From Cheilinus undulatus (taxonomy: Eukaryota; Chordata; Actinopteri; Labriformes; Labridae): a stretch of DNA of 64,000 nt. This document shows, one piece after another, positions 1 to 10,914 of the stretch; within the stretch, counting starts at the first letter, position 1, and each line of letters opens with the position of its first letter. The stretch spans positions 24,140,212-24,204,211 of the forward strand of contig NC_054876.1 in assembly GCF_018320785.1 (NCBI RefSeq), read 5' to 3'. A program made the translations under genes and the position numbers. The notes beneath the pieces were generated by a model. It ran no database searches. It saw only the letters and a program-made list of their open reading frames with translations, and was not told the DNA's origin.

Positions 1-154
1 CAAAAAAATGTGTGTCGTTCCGCACCAAACTGAGCCGGACCGCTTGGTGGAAACAACCTATATGTGATCTTAAATGCAATGCTGCTGTTACTTTATCTGA
101 TAAACTATACCAGTATTATGTTTTTACATAAATACTGTTGCTTATATTGCTCAC

Positions 155-2264
155 CTTACTGTCTCTTTCCAGCTCATTCTTTAACCACTCAAAGTCGCTG
201 TATCTTCTTCTCACACAGGAATCCTTCAGTTTGAAAATGGGAAGGTTTGTCTACACAGGGAGAAAAAGGGAGAAAGTAAAAGACTAATTTAAAGTCCCTG
301 ATTCAATACATATTTTGTTATTTTATTTAGTCGTTGCAAAGTGAGGGCAGGTGGGAAGCTTAAAATACAAATGGTTCACTGAATAAATAATAATAATAAT
401 AATGAATAGCAACAGAACTTGACTAAATCAGTGGCACAGGAATTTAAAAAAATTAAGCCTGCTAGTTAGAGGTTATACTGCAGTATTTTTAAGCAAAAAT
501 AGCTTCAAAATGCTAGTTTACACACCACAAAGAGTCAAACCTAAAAGCTATTCAGTCTCCATAAATGTATACAGGGGGGATAAATTCTTAAATAGAAGAG
601 GCAAATGTTTAACGGCCCCTACACTGATCTGGTTTGTTTTCTGTTCATGGACTTAATGATAATGTGCTTTAAAACCAGTCATATTTTTTCAAAAAATCAT
701 CAATGGAAAATTAAATAAGTAGAAAAATGTAAGAAAGGTTTGATAAACCATACAAAGTTTTTGAATCCTACTGTTTCATGCATGTTTCAGGGACACAATT
801 AAACACACTTCCACAAAATGTTTTCTGAGTTTTTGGTTTGTTTTAGGTTAGGTTTGTTCAAGTAATCATCTTCTATATAATTGAACTCAATAACTATCTT
901 TCATTGAATAAGTTGGCATGGATATACTGTTGTTTATCCTGTAGTGCAGACAGTCCATGTTCAACAAAACTTTATGTGAAGGCTGGCATCCTTGAACCAC
1001 TCTGATCTGACTTGTAAAGCTTTGTCTATTATTGCAGAATATTGACGATAACTGCAGTAAATCAGTACATCCCACCTTTGATGAAAGAAACGGGGTAATA
1101 CGTCTGCATACATTTTAAGGGTGTGTTGATGAAAAGCCATTCATTTGTGAACAGTAAATATTGTACGGATTTATCCTTTGAGGAAACACGCAGAATTAAC
1201 AATGGGTGCCAAGACAGGCCTAGTAAGTTAAGTTGCAATTACGCAATTACAGAGTTTGCATGAGCTTCCTGCAAATAAAGAGCTGTGTCAGTGATTTGTA
1301 GTTTCTCACGCTAAACAAAACAACCATCAAACACACGAGAATATCAAAGTTATGACTTTTTTTTTAATATATATCCCCTCTGCCTTTCAATGTGTAATTT
1401 TATCCCGAAAGTCCAGTACAGAAGCCAAAGCAACCAAATTTTGCAGAATGCAATCACTCCCTTTTTTCATACAACCGTCGACATGCTAGCATCTCATATT
1501 TAATCCTTGCCACACATTAGCGCTCTCTAGGTTTAGGCGCTAGGTTTAATTTCCGCTAGCGATTGTGACGCCTATTTTATGTTCGCTAATGTCAAAACAG
1601 CTTGGCGTTACATCAATAGATGGGAGATAATGTTAAAACTGCCCTTACTTTGCTTACAGAGATACTTAGCTGTTAGCTTCCCAGTGCCTACCAGGACTCC
1701 CACATCACCGTCTGTCGTAATATTTAATTCCGTTGTACAAGAATTTACTCCAACAAGCCGACTTGCATAACTGTAGCTTCAAACTGTACAACGTTAAGTT
1801 TTATCAATGGGCAGGGTAAACATTTTTACTGCTACAACGAGTTAAAAACTTGTAAGTTGTGTGTAACCCTTGCTGAGGGAAAACTGTAAACTAGGCCACT
1901 GAAAATCCCCGGTCTTTGAATTTTACTACGACGCCATCTTGAGCCACTCCAAGCCGCCTTCGTCAACGGCACAGCCCCGTCCCTGACAGAAGCTGCACAT
2001 GCTAACCGCTAGCAACACCACCGTAATCGCCAGCTAGCTTAGCGACACAGCGCTAGTACTGCAACAAGATGTTGTTTGGCGTGAGATCCCACCACCTACC
2101 CGCATGCGAACTTCATAAGTTGTGTACCGGTTCCGTCCAACTCCAACGATTTGTGGGTCATAAACGTCTATTTCCAGGAAATTGCTTGGGGGGCCGTAAG
2201 CGTCGTTCAGGTCCTGGGGCTTTGAATGCAACCGGCGAGTGTCGGCCACCGAAGGCTCTGTCAT
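155..2264 (-). CDS. snx12: sorting nexin 12, first two coding exons (3' end outside window)
   Basis: Exons 2264-2100 (55 codons) and 250-155 (32 codons) join in phase 0. The first begins [12 protein letters not shown] and contains [20 protein letters not shown], followed by [16 protein letters not shown]; the second reads [20 protein letters not shown] and continues [12 protein letters not shown]. This is the start of the PX domain of the SNX3/SNX12 pair; the RRRYSDF core supplies the phosphoinositide-contacting arginine and tyrosine. The family binds PI3P on early endosomes and helps sort retrograde cargo. Donors are GTAGGT (after 2100) and GTGAGC (after 155); the acceptor ends TGTAG before 250. 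An upstream in-frame ATG at 2300 exists, but the chosen start matches the family N-terminus. [20 protein letters not shown] with TYEVRMR favours SNX12 over SNX3. The rest of the PX domain and the C-terminus lie left of position 1. Confidence 0.92.
251..2099 (-). other. snx12 intron 1
   Basis: A 1.85 kb intron between the two recognisable snx12 exons. It holds a short TAA microsatellite near 386-403 and otherwise AT-rich unique-looking DNA. I see no coding exon in it. Confidence 0.75.
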
Positions 2265-2530
2265 TTTGACGGGTTTAGTTTTTTGAACGACCAACAGCAA
2301 ATTAGCGTGAAAGCAGCTAAATGCCCAGTTTAGTCTTAGATCGCATCTGAAGACATCAAATGACTGTGATAGCTGATCGGCTCAGCTAGGGAAGTAGCTG
2401 ACTTGTGTGTCTCTCCTCTTGCGTGGGCCAGCCGCCCTGCGCCCTACCCCTCCACAATCTGAAAAATGCGTTCACTGGGTTCTGTCTGTGCGGGACACTG
2501 CGCACTCCCTCTAACGGACACAGTGATCGC
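2265..2530 (-). promoter_or_regulatory. snx12 5'UTR and probable promoter
   Basis: The stretch upstream of the snx12 start is richer in G+C and CpG than its surroundings, notably around 2410-2520, as expected for a housekeeping-gene promoter. No TATA box is evident. The transcription start is not determined. Confidence 0.4.
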
Positions 2531-2810
2531 TAGATAGGGAACACTGAACTTGGCTGCCCAAAAACAACACAAAACCTATTTTAGAGGTACAGAGATGCAT
2601 ATTTATTAGGAAGATGACAGACAAGAAACAAAACAGCAATGAAACCTACACAACAGGTTTAGGTAATATCCAAACGTGATAAAAACAGGAAAAGTCTCAT
2701 TCCATAACATTTATTTATCCCCAAAGGTCATAGAGGTTTCCCTCATTTGCAATGCCATCGACATTACATGCACAATAAAACAAGCGTATCTACAAACACA
2801 TTTGGCCCTA

Positions 2811-3491
2811 CAGTGCATTCAGAAAGTAGGCTATCCAGACAACCTTCAAAACAGTTTTGGATTTTTCATTAGTTTTGATTTCTATTAATTTTTTTTTTAA
2901 TTTTTGTTGTAAGTCGCAGGGTTTTTTAATTATTATTTTTCTCCTGCTGGTTTGTTTCTTTAGTTTATTTTTCATTTAGCAAAAATACTTCCTTTACCTG
3001 TAGTTTTTACTAGTTTTAGTGTTAGCTTGAGTTGTATTCCGCAATATGAGCTACTTGTCAGGGGTGAAATCCTTAAAGGTCAGACAAGTCAACTTCTAAA
3101 TTTAAGACAAAAAGAACACATTCAAATAGGCTACTGTTCAATTTTCATTTTATTTATTCAGATTTGACATAAAAACCCCAAATGACCCAAATTAACCAGT
3201 GAAGCCTCCTTCAATCATATCATACAATCTTACACTGTGCAGGCTTTAAAAGTTATGTCAGTCACTTTGCTGTTATCAGACTAAAACTACAGGGATTTTG
3301 TCTGTGATTTATCTCATTTTAGTTAGTTTTGTAAGTACGGAATTAAGTTTTTATTAGTTTACATTTTGTTTGTGAAGTTTCTCTTAAATTATAGTTAACT
3401 AAAATGGTTTTTTTTAAGTTTTATTTTTAATTATTTAGTTAGTTTCAATTAACTACAATAACCTTGGTCTGCATACTTTCTGAATGTACTG
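2811..3491. mobile_element. Tc1/mariner-type non-autonomous element
   Basis: The ends form an inverted repeat: CAGTGCATTCAGAAAGTA on the left and, read on the other strand, CAGTACATTCAGAAAGTA on the right. A TA dinucleotide flanks each side (2809-2810 and 3492-3493), the classic Tc1/mariner target duplication. No transposase is encoded. The interior is T/A-rich with repeated TTAGTTTT-like motifs and may itself contain an older repeat. Confidence 0.7.
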
Positions 3492-3493
3492 TA

Positions 3494-5262
3494 ATCGGTC
3501 ACAATGAACAGCACAATAGAAATCAAGTACAATAGGTTACAACTTGAAACCCAGTATCAGAGCCTAACTATGCAAGAAATGGTAAAAGTTCAGTCTTCAG
3601 AAAGTGTTGGAGGGCTTTCCATGAGCCAGGGGCATCAAAGGAACAGTTTTACCAAGTTTAGTACAAGCTTCAGGGGCTTTAAGAAGTAGACTAATAAGTC
3701 AGTGGGCTGGAGCCAGTCATAAGTTCTTAAAATCCACTCCAACAAGTTTGTGAATATGTAAGGTTAGGTTTCCAAAAAGGACCTTTGGATTTCAAACTGA
3801 AAATCAATGTTTGATTCATTTATCTCCAAGTGAAAGCCAACAAACTGTATCATCAGGAAATGTGCAATTCTCACATCATATTTAACATAACATATTTAAC
3901 ATTAACATATTTAAAAACAGCTATTTACACAGGAATAATGACTGGATATGATATTTTGCTTTCTTTTTTTTTCTTTTTCTTTTTTGCAGAGCTTGCATTT
4001 CTGTTTTGGAATGACAATAAAACTTCAGTATATCCTAAAGGTTTACAATTAACAGCCATGGCAACAAAAAATTACAACATGAAGCTTAGCAACACGACAG
4101 TCATATCACTGTATTACAAAAAAAAAAAAAAAAAAAAAAAAAGGTATTAGGAGGATTTTTTGATCCCTGTTACAACACTGCATCTGGCTTGTGATGGTTT
4201 ACAGCCACTATCATATAGGATAGCCTACATTTAGGGTTTTTCATTGTAAACTAACAACCTCATTAATAGGCTATGTAATGGTAGTTGAGCAATGTTATGA
4301 TCCAGATCCACGGTTTAATTCAATAAAACTTCTTTTAGTTCAGTATTTTTTTTTTCAGTTATGATTGTCTATTTAATTTGCCAGTGTGTTGAAATGAGCC
4401 AAATATGATAAAGTATTCAAGTATTAAATAAAAACAATGTGATTTTCAACCAGTTTGTGAATTATTTTTCACTATTTCAGATATTTTTCAATTGCTTTGG
4501 CTCAATTCTTAAATTCAGGAAAGCATTTTTCAAAACATAAAGCTCAAATCTCTTAACTTTTATTGTGGTTCATTACAGATTAGAATGTCACATTCAGTCA
4601 TTGTTTTGGTAAATGTGTGAAAAGAGTTAGTACCATTATCTACAAAAATGCAGGAAAAAATTACACGTATGATATGCTGGTCAAACCAATTAATAGGCAG
4701 TTTTATCAATCAATCTTTTAATTGTACTGCTAGCTTGTACTGTTAGAATTATTCTTACATTGAGTATACAAACTCACATTTAGAGTGTTTATTGATGCTA
4801 TTTTTTGCAAAATGCCAACTGTTGTCAGCTTTATTTATTTTCTATGAATTATTTTTCAGGCTTTTATGTCTTTATTTACATAGGACAGTGGGTAGCATAA
4901 GAACCTGAGGAGAGTTAGACAGGGGCTCGCCCACCCAGTCTGCCCGGAGGTATCAAATTTAGATGAACAATTATGTAATTTTTACATCATGATTGGAAAA
5001 ATAATGTATAAAAGCCAGATGAAGAAAATAAAGAGAGGAGAGTCCCTTTTTTTGTTTGTTTGTTTTTTAGCAAAAAGTCAAAATTTCCAAGTTTAAAAAA
5101 TTTTATATTTTGAATCTCAAAAATTTCAAATTTTAAAATCAGAAAAATATCTTAGTTTGGTTCACATATATTTATGACTTTTACATTCAAACAATTCAAT
5201 TTTCTTGAAAATTAACCTTTTAACCTGGGAATTTCATGTTTACCTTTTTTTCTAGAGTGGCC
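3494..5262. other. intergenic, no gene seen
   Basis: AT-rich DNA with a poly(A) run at about 4119-4142 and T-rich runs near 3960 and 4345. No coding exon, RNA gene or bounded element was recognised. Confidence 0.5.
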
Positions 5263-5270
5263 CTTATACA

Positions 5271-7780
5271 ATAACCTTGCAAAGCAGATGGATACGCCTG
5301 TGTCTTTGTTTTTCACTGGCGAATCCATCTTACAAATCGCTCATCTGAACCGTTTGGGCCCAGTTAGAAAGTGACAGGACCAATCAGCTACGAGGGGCAG
5401 TACTTTCAGGCGCAGCAGAGTCGTGACCAAGCGGCAACCTCCAGTCCTGAAAAATGAAGTCAATGCAGAAGTGCAAAAAATTGCTATACCGTGAGTGTCC
5501 ACTTGAGGCTGGCTGCAGGAACACCGGAAGTCCCGTCTGGACACATGTTAAATAGCCGGTTTTGACACTAGTAATAAACTGGTTTACAGCCTAGTTCAAT
5601 ACACCAAACTTGTGTCATTAGCTAGTGTCTTATTGTGCTCCTACTATACGGGGGGTGAATTTTTTTGTACCTTGATCATATGGATTATATTTAGGATGAA
5701 AGTGCGTCTCATTTGATTGACAGATAGCTCGGCAGGCAGAGGCTCCATATCTGTCAACCAGAATGCTAGCTAGCAGGCTGACAGGAAGTCGCGCTTACAC
5801 TGTAAAAACAGATTTTGACTCTTAGTATTTATAACATATAATTATTACGTTTGTTTCACTAATTTGAATGTGTAATTTAATCCTTCTTATATTTTTTGAC
5901 TAATTTCAAAATGTGCTGTCTCCATTTCAAATGAATTTATTTTAATTGTGTAAAAGTAACATAATAAAACTTTGTTCAAATAAGTTGGTTTGAAATGTGT
6001 TCAAATAATGTAAAAAAATTGTGTTAAACTAAAGTGATTTTAATTATGTTAAACTAATCTTAAAAATGTGTTTAGGCTAGTTGATTTAAATGTGTACCAG
6101 GAACATTAAAAAAAATTGTGTTAAAATGAGGACTACATACTGCCCTGTCTGAGCATGTGCAGGGAGAAACTGCCATTTTGTTCTTTCCTGGTTGGGATTT
6201 ACAATTTTCCAAGGACATTTTCAGCGCTGCAGTTACCCACCCGTTTGGGATTTACTGTTTTTGGTAGTGAAGCTTGTGTCAGGAAGTTAAATGAGTTTCT
6301 GTTCCAAGTATTTTTTGAACACATATAGCTGTTTTTATAAGGTTATAGCCATAGATATCAAGACGTAGCCAACACCTGGTTATTACTCAAATTATTTGAG
6401 TTATGACAAATCTGCAGTTTTCCCAGAATGCCTTTGGGCACTAAACCTGTATGCACGCAGTTTGCTGCTACTGTCTTGGTGAGGACACCCTTGAAAGAGA
6501 GATTTTTAATCTCAATGAGGTTTTCTTCTGGTTAAATAAGGGTTAGATAAAATAATCAAACAGAATGCACCATGAGTGAAGTTGCCCTCTCAATTAAAAA
6601 GGGCCCACCTATAGGGGGCAATCTTACTGTTGTAAATGATAATGACTATTAGTTGGCAGATTGACATTGGTGAAATTTAAGTTACTGGCTCAGTGGATCA
6701 CCAACAGTCACTGCTGTAAGTGACTGCATAAGTTAATCCACCTTGGGTGAAATGATAATGTAAAAGAAGCCTTCATCATTGAGTACTATTTAACATTATA
6801 AGTTAAGCAGTTACCTATGATGATAAATATACCTGTAATTTGCTGAGCTAAAACTATAAGTAAATTAATTTGGAATTACTTAAAAATAATAAGTTGAGTC
6901 AACTTAAAAAAACATATGTGGAATTGAGGCAAATTTCTTTTGTGCAACTGCTAAAATTGATAAAATTGAGTTAATTCAACTCCATTCATTTGAGTCTGGT
7001 TAACCTAGGTTTAGTTGGCTTTTCTTAAAAAAAAATAAGCACCTTCTACACAAATTTATTAAGTCAAACTTATCTGTATTATTCATCTGCGTTTACTTAA
7101 AAATGTTAAGTTGAGTCAACACAAAAAAATATATCTAGATCTAGATAAACATTGTGTGCAATCTGTTGCCTCAATTTTATTGATTAGTTATGGTGTATCT
7201 TTTTTTACAGTGTAGTGGGTGGGCCGTTAGGTTGATCCAATGTTTGGCTGAGTATGCAATTTAAATATGGAAGCCTCCACGGATTGGCTTCAAGAGCCGT
7301 TTAAGTCCACCTATTGTGAGCAGACGACTAACCTCACACAGGGTTTGACCAATTCTTTCTAGTCTATGGTCGTGATGTAGAAAAGCAGCAAAAAGAGGCC
7401 GGTGCAGTTATGGAGGGAGACATTAGCTTGGATGCTGCTAAAGCGCCAGTTTGATCAGAATTTGATGACATTTCTTCATTTAAAGAAGAAAAAAGAACAG
7501 CAGTGAGTTGTTTTCTTTTCAAAAACGACAAAAGTCAAGTACTTACATGTCTATAGCTGCCATGTTTTGCGTTATTCCTCAGTAGCTGCGCACGCACAGT
7601 TTGCTAGCGGCTATGTCACGTGCTTTGTTGCTCTGATTGGCCCGTATAGATGTGACAGACAGAACGTTCATCCAATCATACTCTGAGGATTTTTCAAAGC
7701 CTCTGCCTTTTCTCAAATGTTTTCTATTGAAGCTTTCCCAGATGGATGTGTGAAACACATCCATCTGTCGTGTCAGGTTA
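5271..7780. mobile_element. DNA element with 8-bp target duplication, hAT-like
   Basis: The octamer CTTATACA occurs immediately outside both ends (5263-5270 and 7781-7788). The termini are imperfect inverted repeats sharing TAACCT near the end and CAGATGGAT some 15 bases in. The right end has a subterminal hairpin at 7738-7766: a 13-bp stem built on CAGATGGATGTGT with a 3-base loop. A shorter relative lies in opposite orientation at 12577-13048. Another element (5796-7214) is nested inside. No intact transposase was seen. The superfamily is inferred only from the 8-bp duplication. Confidence 0.65.
5796..7214. mobile_element. nested element with TACACTGTAAAAA termini
   Basis: Begins TACACTGTAAAAA and ends with the reverse complement of that motif (TTTTTACAGTGTA), inside the 5271-7780 element. 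The interior is rich in GTTGAGTCAACTTAAAAA-like motifs. Two internal blocks, CCAGAATGCCTTTGGGCACT at 6423 and TGAAGTTGCCCTCTCA at 6577, recur at 14690 and 14723, so it belongs to a dispersed family. No coding potential. Confidence 0.6.
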
Positions 7781-7788
7781 CTTATACA

Positions 7789-8324
7789 CTGTTGTAATAA
7801 TGAATTAGTTTATTCAGGTCAAATAACACTGATGTGAACTTTTTTCAAGTGGTCCTGGCGGGGAGATTCAAGAGTGCGGAAGTATGTCACAGGCTTGGCT
7901 TGAACCCCAGCTACATTCTTCAAAGACAAAAGTTTCGGTACATAGGGCACACGGACATAACCATGAGGATAATGGTGCCTGTCATTTTTAGTTTTTAGGA
8001 AATGCTTTGTATTATATTATTATAATATTATATTCCTCGTGCATTTATGTTTGATTAAAAAGTATATTAACATCTCATACAAAACATGATAGATCAATGC
8101 AGTTGAATTAAACACATCTGTTAATACATAACTATATAACTGTTCAAGATTAGAGGAAGGGGATGTTTTAAATGTCTCTTCTGAAAAGTTAAGGGAACTT
8201 CTATTAGTTCCCCTGCATACAGTTAATATTGACACACTGAAATGTTTGTGAGAGTCCTGCACTTATGATTAGATTAAGTTCATATTTTCTCCTTTTAAAG
8301 GTATATATAATTCCATCAATGATT
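7789..8324. other. intergenic between repeat and il2rg 3' end
   Basis: No recognisable gene or bounded repeat was seen here. The part nearest 8300 is probably il2rg flanking DNA. Confidence 0.4.
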
Positions 8325-8330
8325 TTTATT
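8325..8330 (-). terminator. candidate polyadenylation signal for il2rg
   Basis: AATAAA on the minus strand, about 140 bases past the il2rg stop codon. The actual cleavage site is not shown by the sequence. Confidence 0.4.
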
Positions 8331-8469
8331 CACTAAACCAGATTTGAATCTTTACAGATGTGCAAGAGACATGTCAGTTCAATTTGACCTGGATTGTAAA
8401 GATCTAGTAAACCCAACCCCGATTTAGATGCCTTTTTTTCAGGGCGTTGCTCCAACTGCTCAGATGAAA

Positions 8470-10856
8470 CTAGAACTGGGGAGCAGGAAGGAGAGCAGGG
8501 TCCGGCTCGTTTGTGGGGGTGGAGATGGAGCAGTCGGTTTGGTCAGTGGTGACAGACGAGGTGGAACTGGCAGAGCTCTCGCTGTCGGACTGGGACACTT
8601 GGGTGTACTCACGGACGGTACAGGCACGCTCATTGTAGTTGGGCTTAAAACTCTGTTTCAGGCCTTTTTCCAACCAATCCTTCAAAATGAAAAATGTATT
8701 TAATTCCTGCTCTATTATTGTACAAGATTTTCTCTAGTTTTATTCAACATAGTTGTCATTATGTGGGGCAAGCAGAGAATATATTTTTTCAGCTACTCTA
8801 ACAGAGCCATACAACTTACATAACTATGAAATTTTTAAAATTTTTATTAAGTTAACTTTGCTAATGTTTGTTAAAATGGCAATGTTAGTCACTATCAGAA
8901 AGTCTAACTTTCAGTCTTACCAGTTATTAAAAAAACAACTTGTATCGCCATTGTGGTCTTTCTAGCAACTGCTAGCATGCTAATGCCATATTTGGTCGAT
9001 CCCAAGTTGAAGACTAAAGCAGCAGATAACTCAGCAGCTCAATTTTGCCTTTCAGTATGTTAATATGCTAATGTTAGCATTTAGCTCAAAGCAGCACTTT
9101 ATGTGCAGTCTCTCACATGTAGTAGCTGCTAGCTAGCATGCTGCTAGAAACTACTTTACAGCAAAACTTATTCCAATCTGCACCTTTGGAAACATTTATG
9201 TGACAGGGAATTTCAGGGGGAAAAAAAAGCTCAAATCTCTTGAAAACACTAACCTCAATGTTGTGAGAAGTCAGAGCCGGCTTTGGGACGACTGGGATGA
9301 GGATGATTCGGATCCTGTATGGAAGGTAGGCGCATTTTCATTAAATCTATTATATTGCCTTCTGTGAAAATATCAGTGTGAGTACAAATAACTTAATCAT
9401 AGCCTGCATGCCAAACTATTGAAACAGCATTATTAAAATGTGACTTTCTCCCATCATCACTTACATTTAGGGGTGTAACGGTTCACAGAGGTCACAGTTC
9501 AGTTTGTGCCTCAGTTTTGGGGTCATGGTTCAGCTCAAGTTTGGTTCATTGATAAAAAAAGAAAAATTCTCAGATTTATAATTCTAGATTTCCTTCATGC
9601 ATTGTTTTTTCTTTTAGTAATGTTAGTGCAGCTAATACTTTATCCAGATGTTTGAAATCTAAATTTGAATCAATAGATCAATACTTTGTTCCATCTTGTG
9701 TTGTTAAGAAAGATCAGTGATAGTTGGTATAGCCTGTGAGGTATTAAACATGAGACAAAAAAGAGGAAAACAAAAATTCATGCTATAAGGGAAAGCAACC
9801 AGAAAAAAAGTTCAATATCTCCTGGTTTACAAAAGTAAAATAAATACATCTGCGAATTAAAATACCTGCTTTAAGAGCAATGTCTCTCATTTATGATTTG
9901 TGAAGAGCGCTGTAACCATTTTGAATTTAGAAAAAGCTGGTTGAGTGATTCATCATACAAAATCCTGACTCATGTGTCAGTGACTAGCTCATGTAAACAC
10001 AGGATACAACCAGTCTGAGCAGAGCGCTTAAATACACATTTGCAGTCAGTGTTCTTTCTACCAGTCTGTGTATAGTCTTTAAAATGTATTAGCAATGGTA
10101 ATATCTTCAACCCTCTCTGCTTTCACATCCGGACTTTTTTTATTTATTTATTTTTTTAAACAGCTCACAGATGAGGAGGGGAGTAACAGGCAACGGGTCT
10201 CACTGATCTGCTACTCTTGCAGGGAAAGCTGGGAGTGGACTTTTCTTTTTCGTGCGTTTTAATATGACGACTTCTTCCTCTTCTTTGTTGGTGGTTAATA
10301 GCGGTTAGCAACCACACTTACCAGCATTACTGCCGCCAAGATTGGCGGTTAAATGCTGTCACAGTTTTTCTGTTCTTTTCCTTTTTTTTTTTTTAATGGT
10401 TCGGTCGTGTTCGTCGTAGCACTATGTGCACCGAACTGTTGCCCCCAAACCATGACGATTTGGGATGAATACAAAAAACCGTTACACCCCTACTTGCATT
10501 TACTTACCCCTCAAAAGATTTAATATTTTACAGCATCGCACTAGATGATAGTTGAATCAGATATACAGCATTCATGAAAAACTAACAAGGTAAGAACACT
10601 GCACATCCCACACTTACACATGATATAATGGCAGACTAACCTTTCATGATGCAGCAACACCATAACCAGTAAGATCAGGGTGATGAAGCCCACCCCAATC
10701 AGCACTGGGGTCCACACAAACATTGAACCTGTCTGACTAGGGTCTGTGAAGGGAGGGAGAGAGGAGAATTTTCCCCCAGCTATTTCAGAATAATGCACCT
10801 TTACTATATTGTACACAGGGAGTAGGGCTATTTGTCTTAGATTTTTAATCACATGT

Positions 10857-10914
<58 letters not shown>

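Noticed and set aside
2034-2300. Upstream ATG at 2300 as the snx12 start, and extension past 2100
   Set aside because: Family N-terminus matches the ATG at 2264, and the sequence after 2100 is a good donor followed by non-homologous residues.
3830-4150. 106-codon plus-strand frame ending in poly-Lys
   Set aside because: Runs through T-rich and A-rich homopolymers; no family resemblance.
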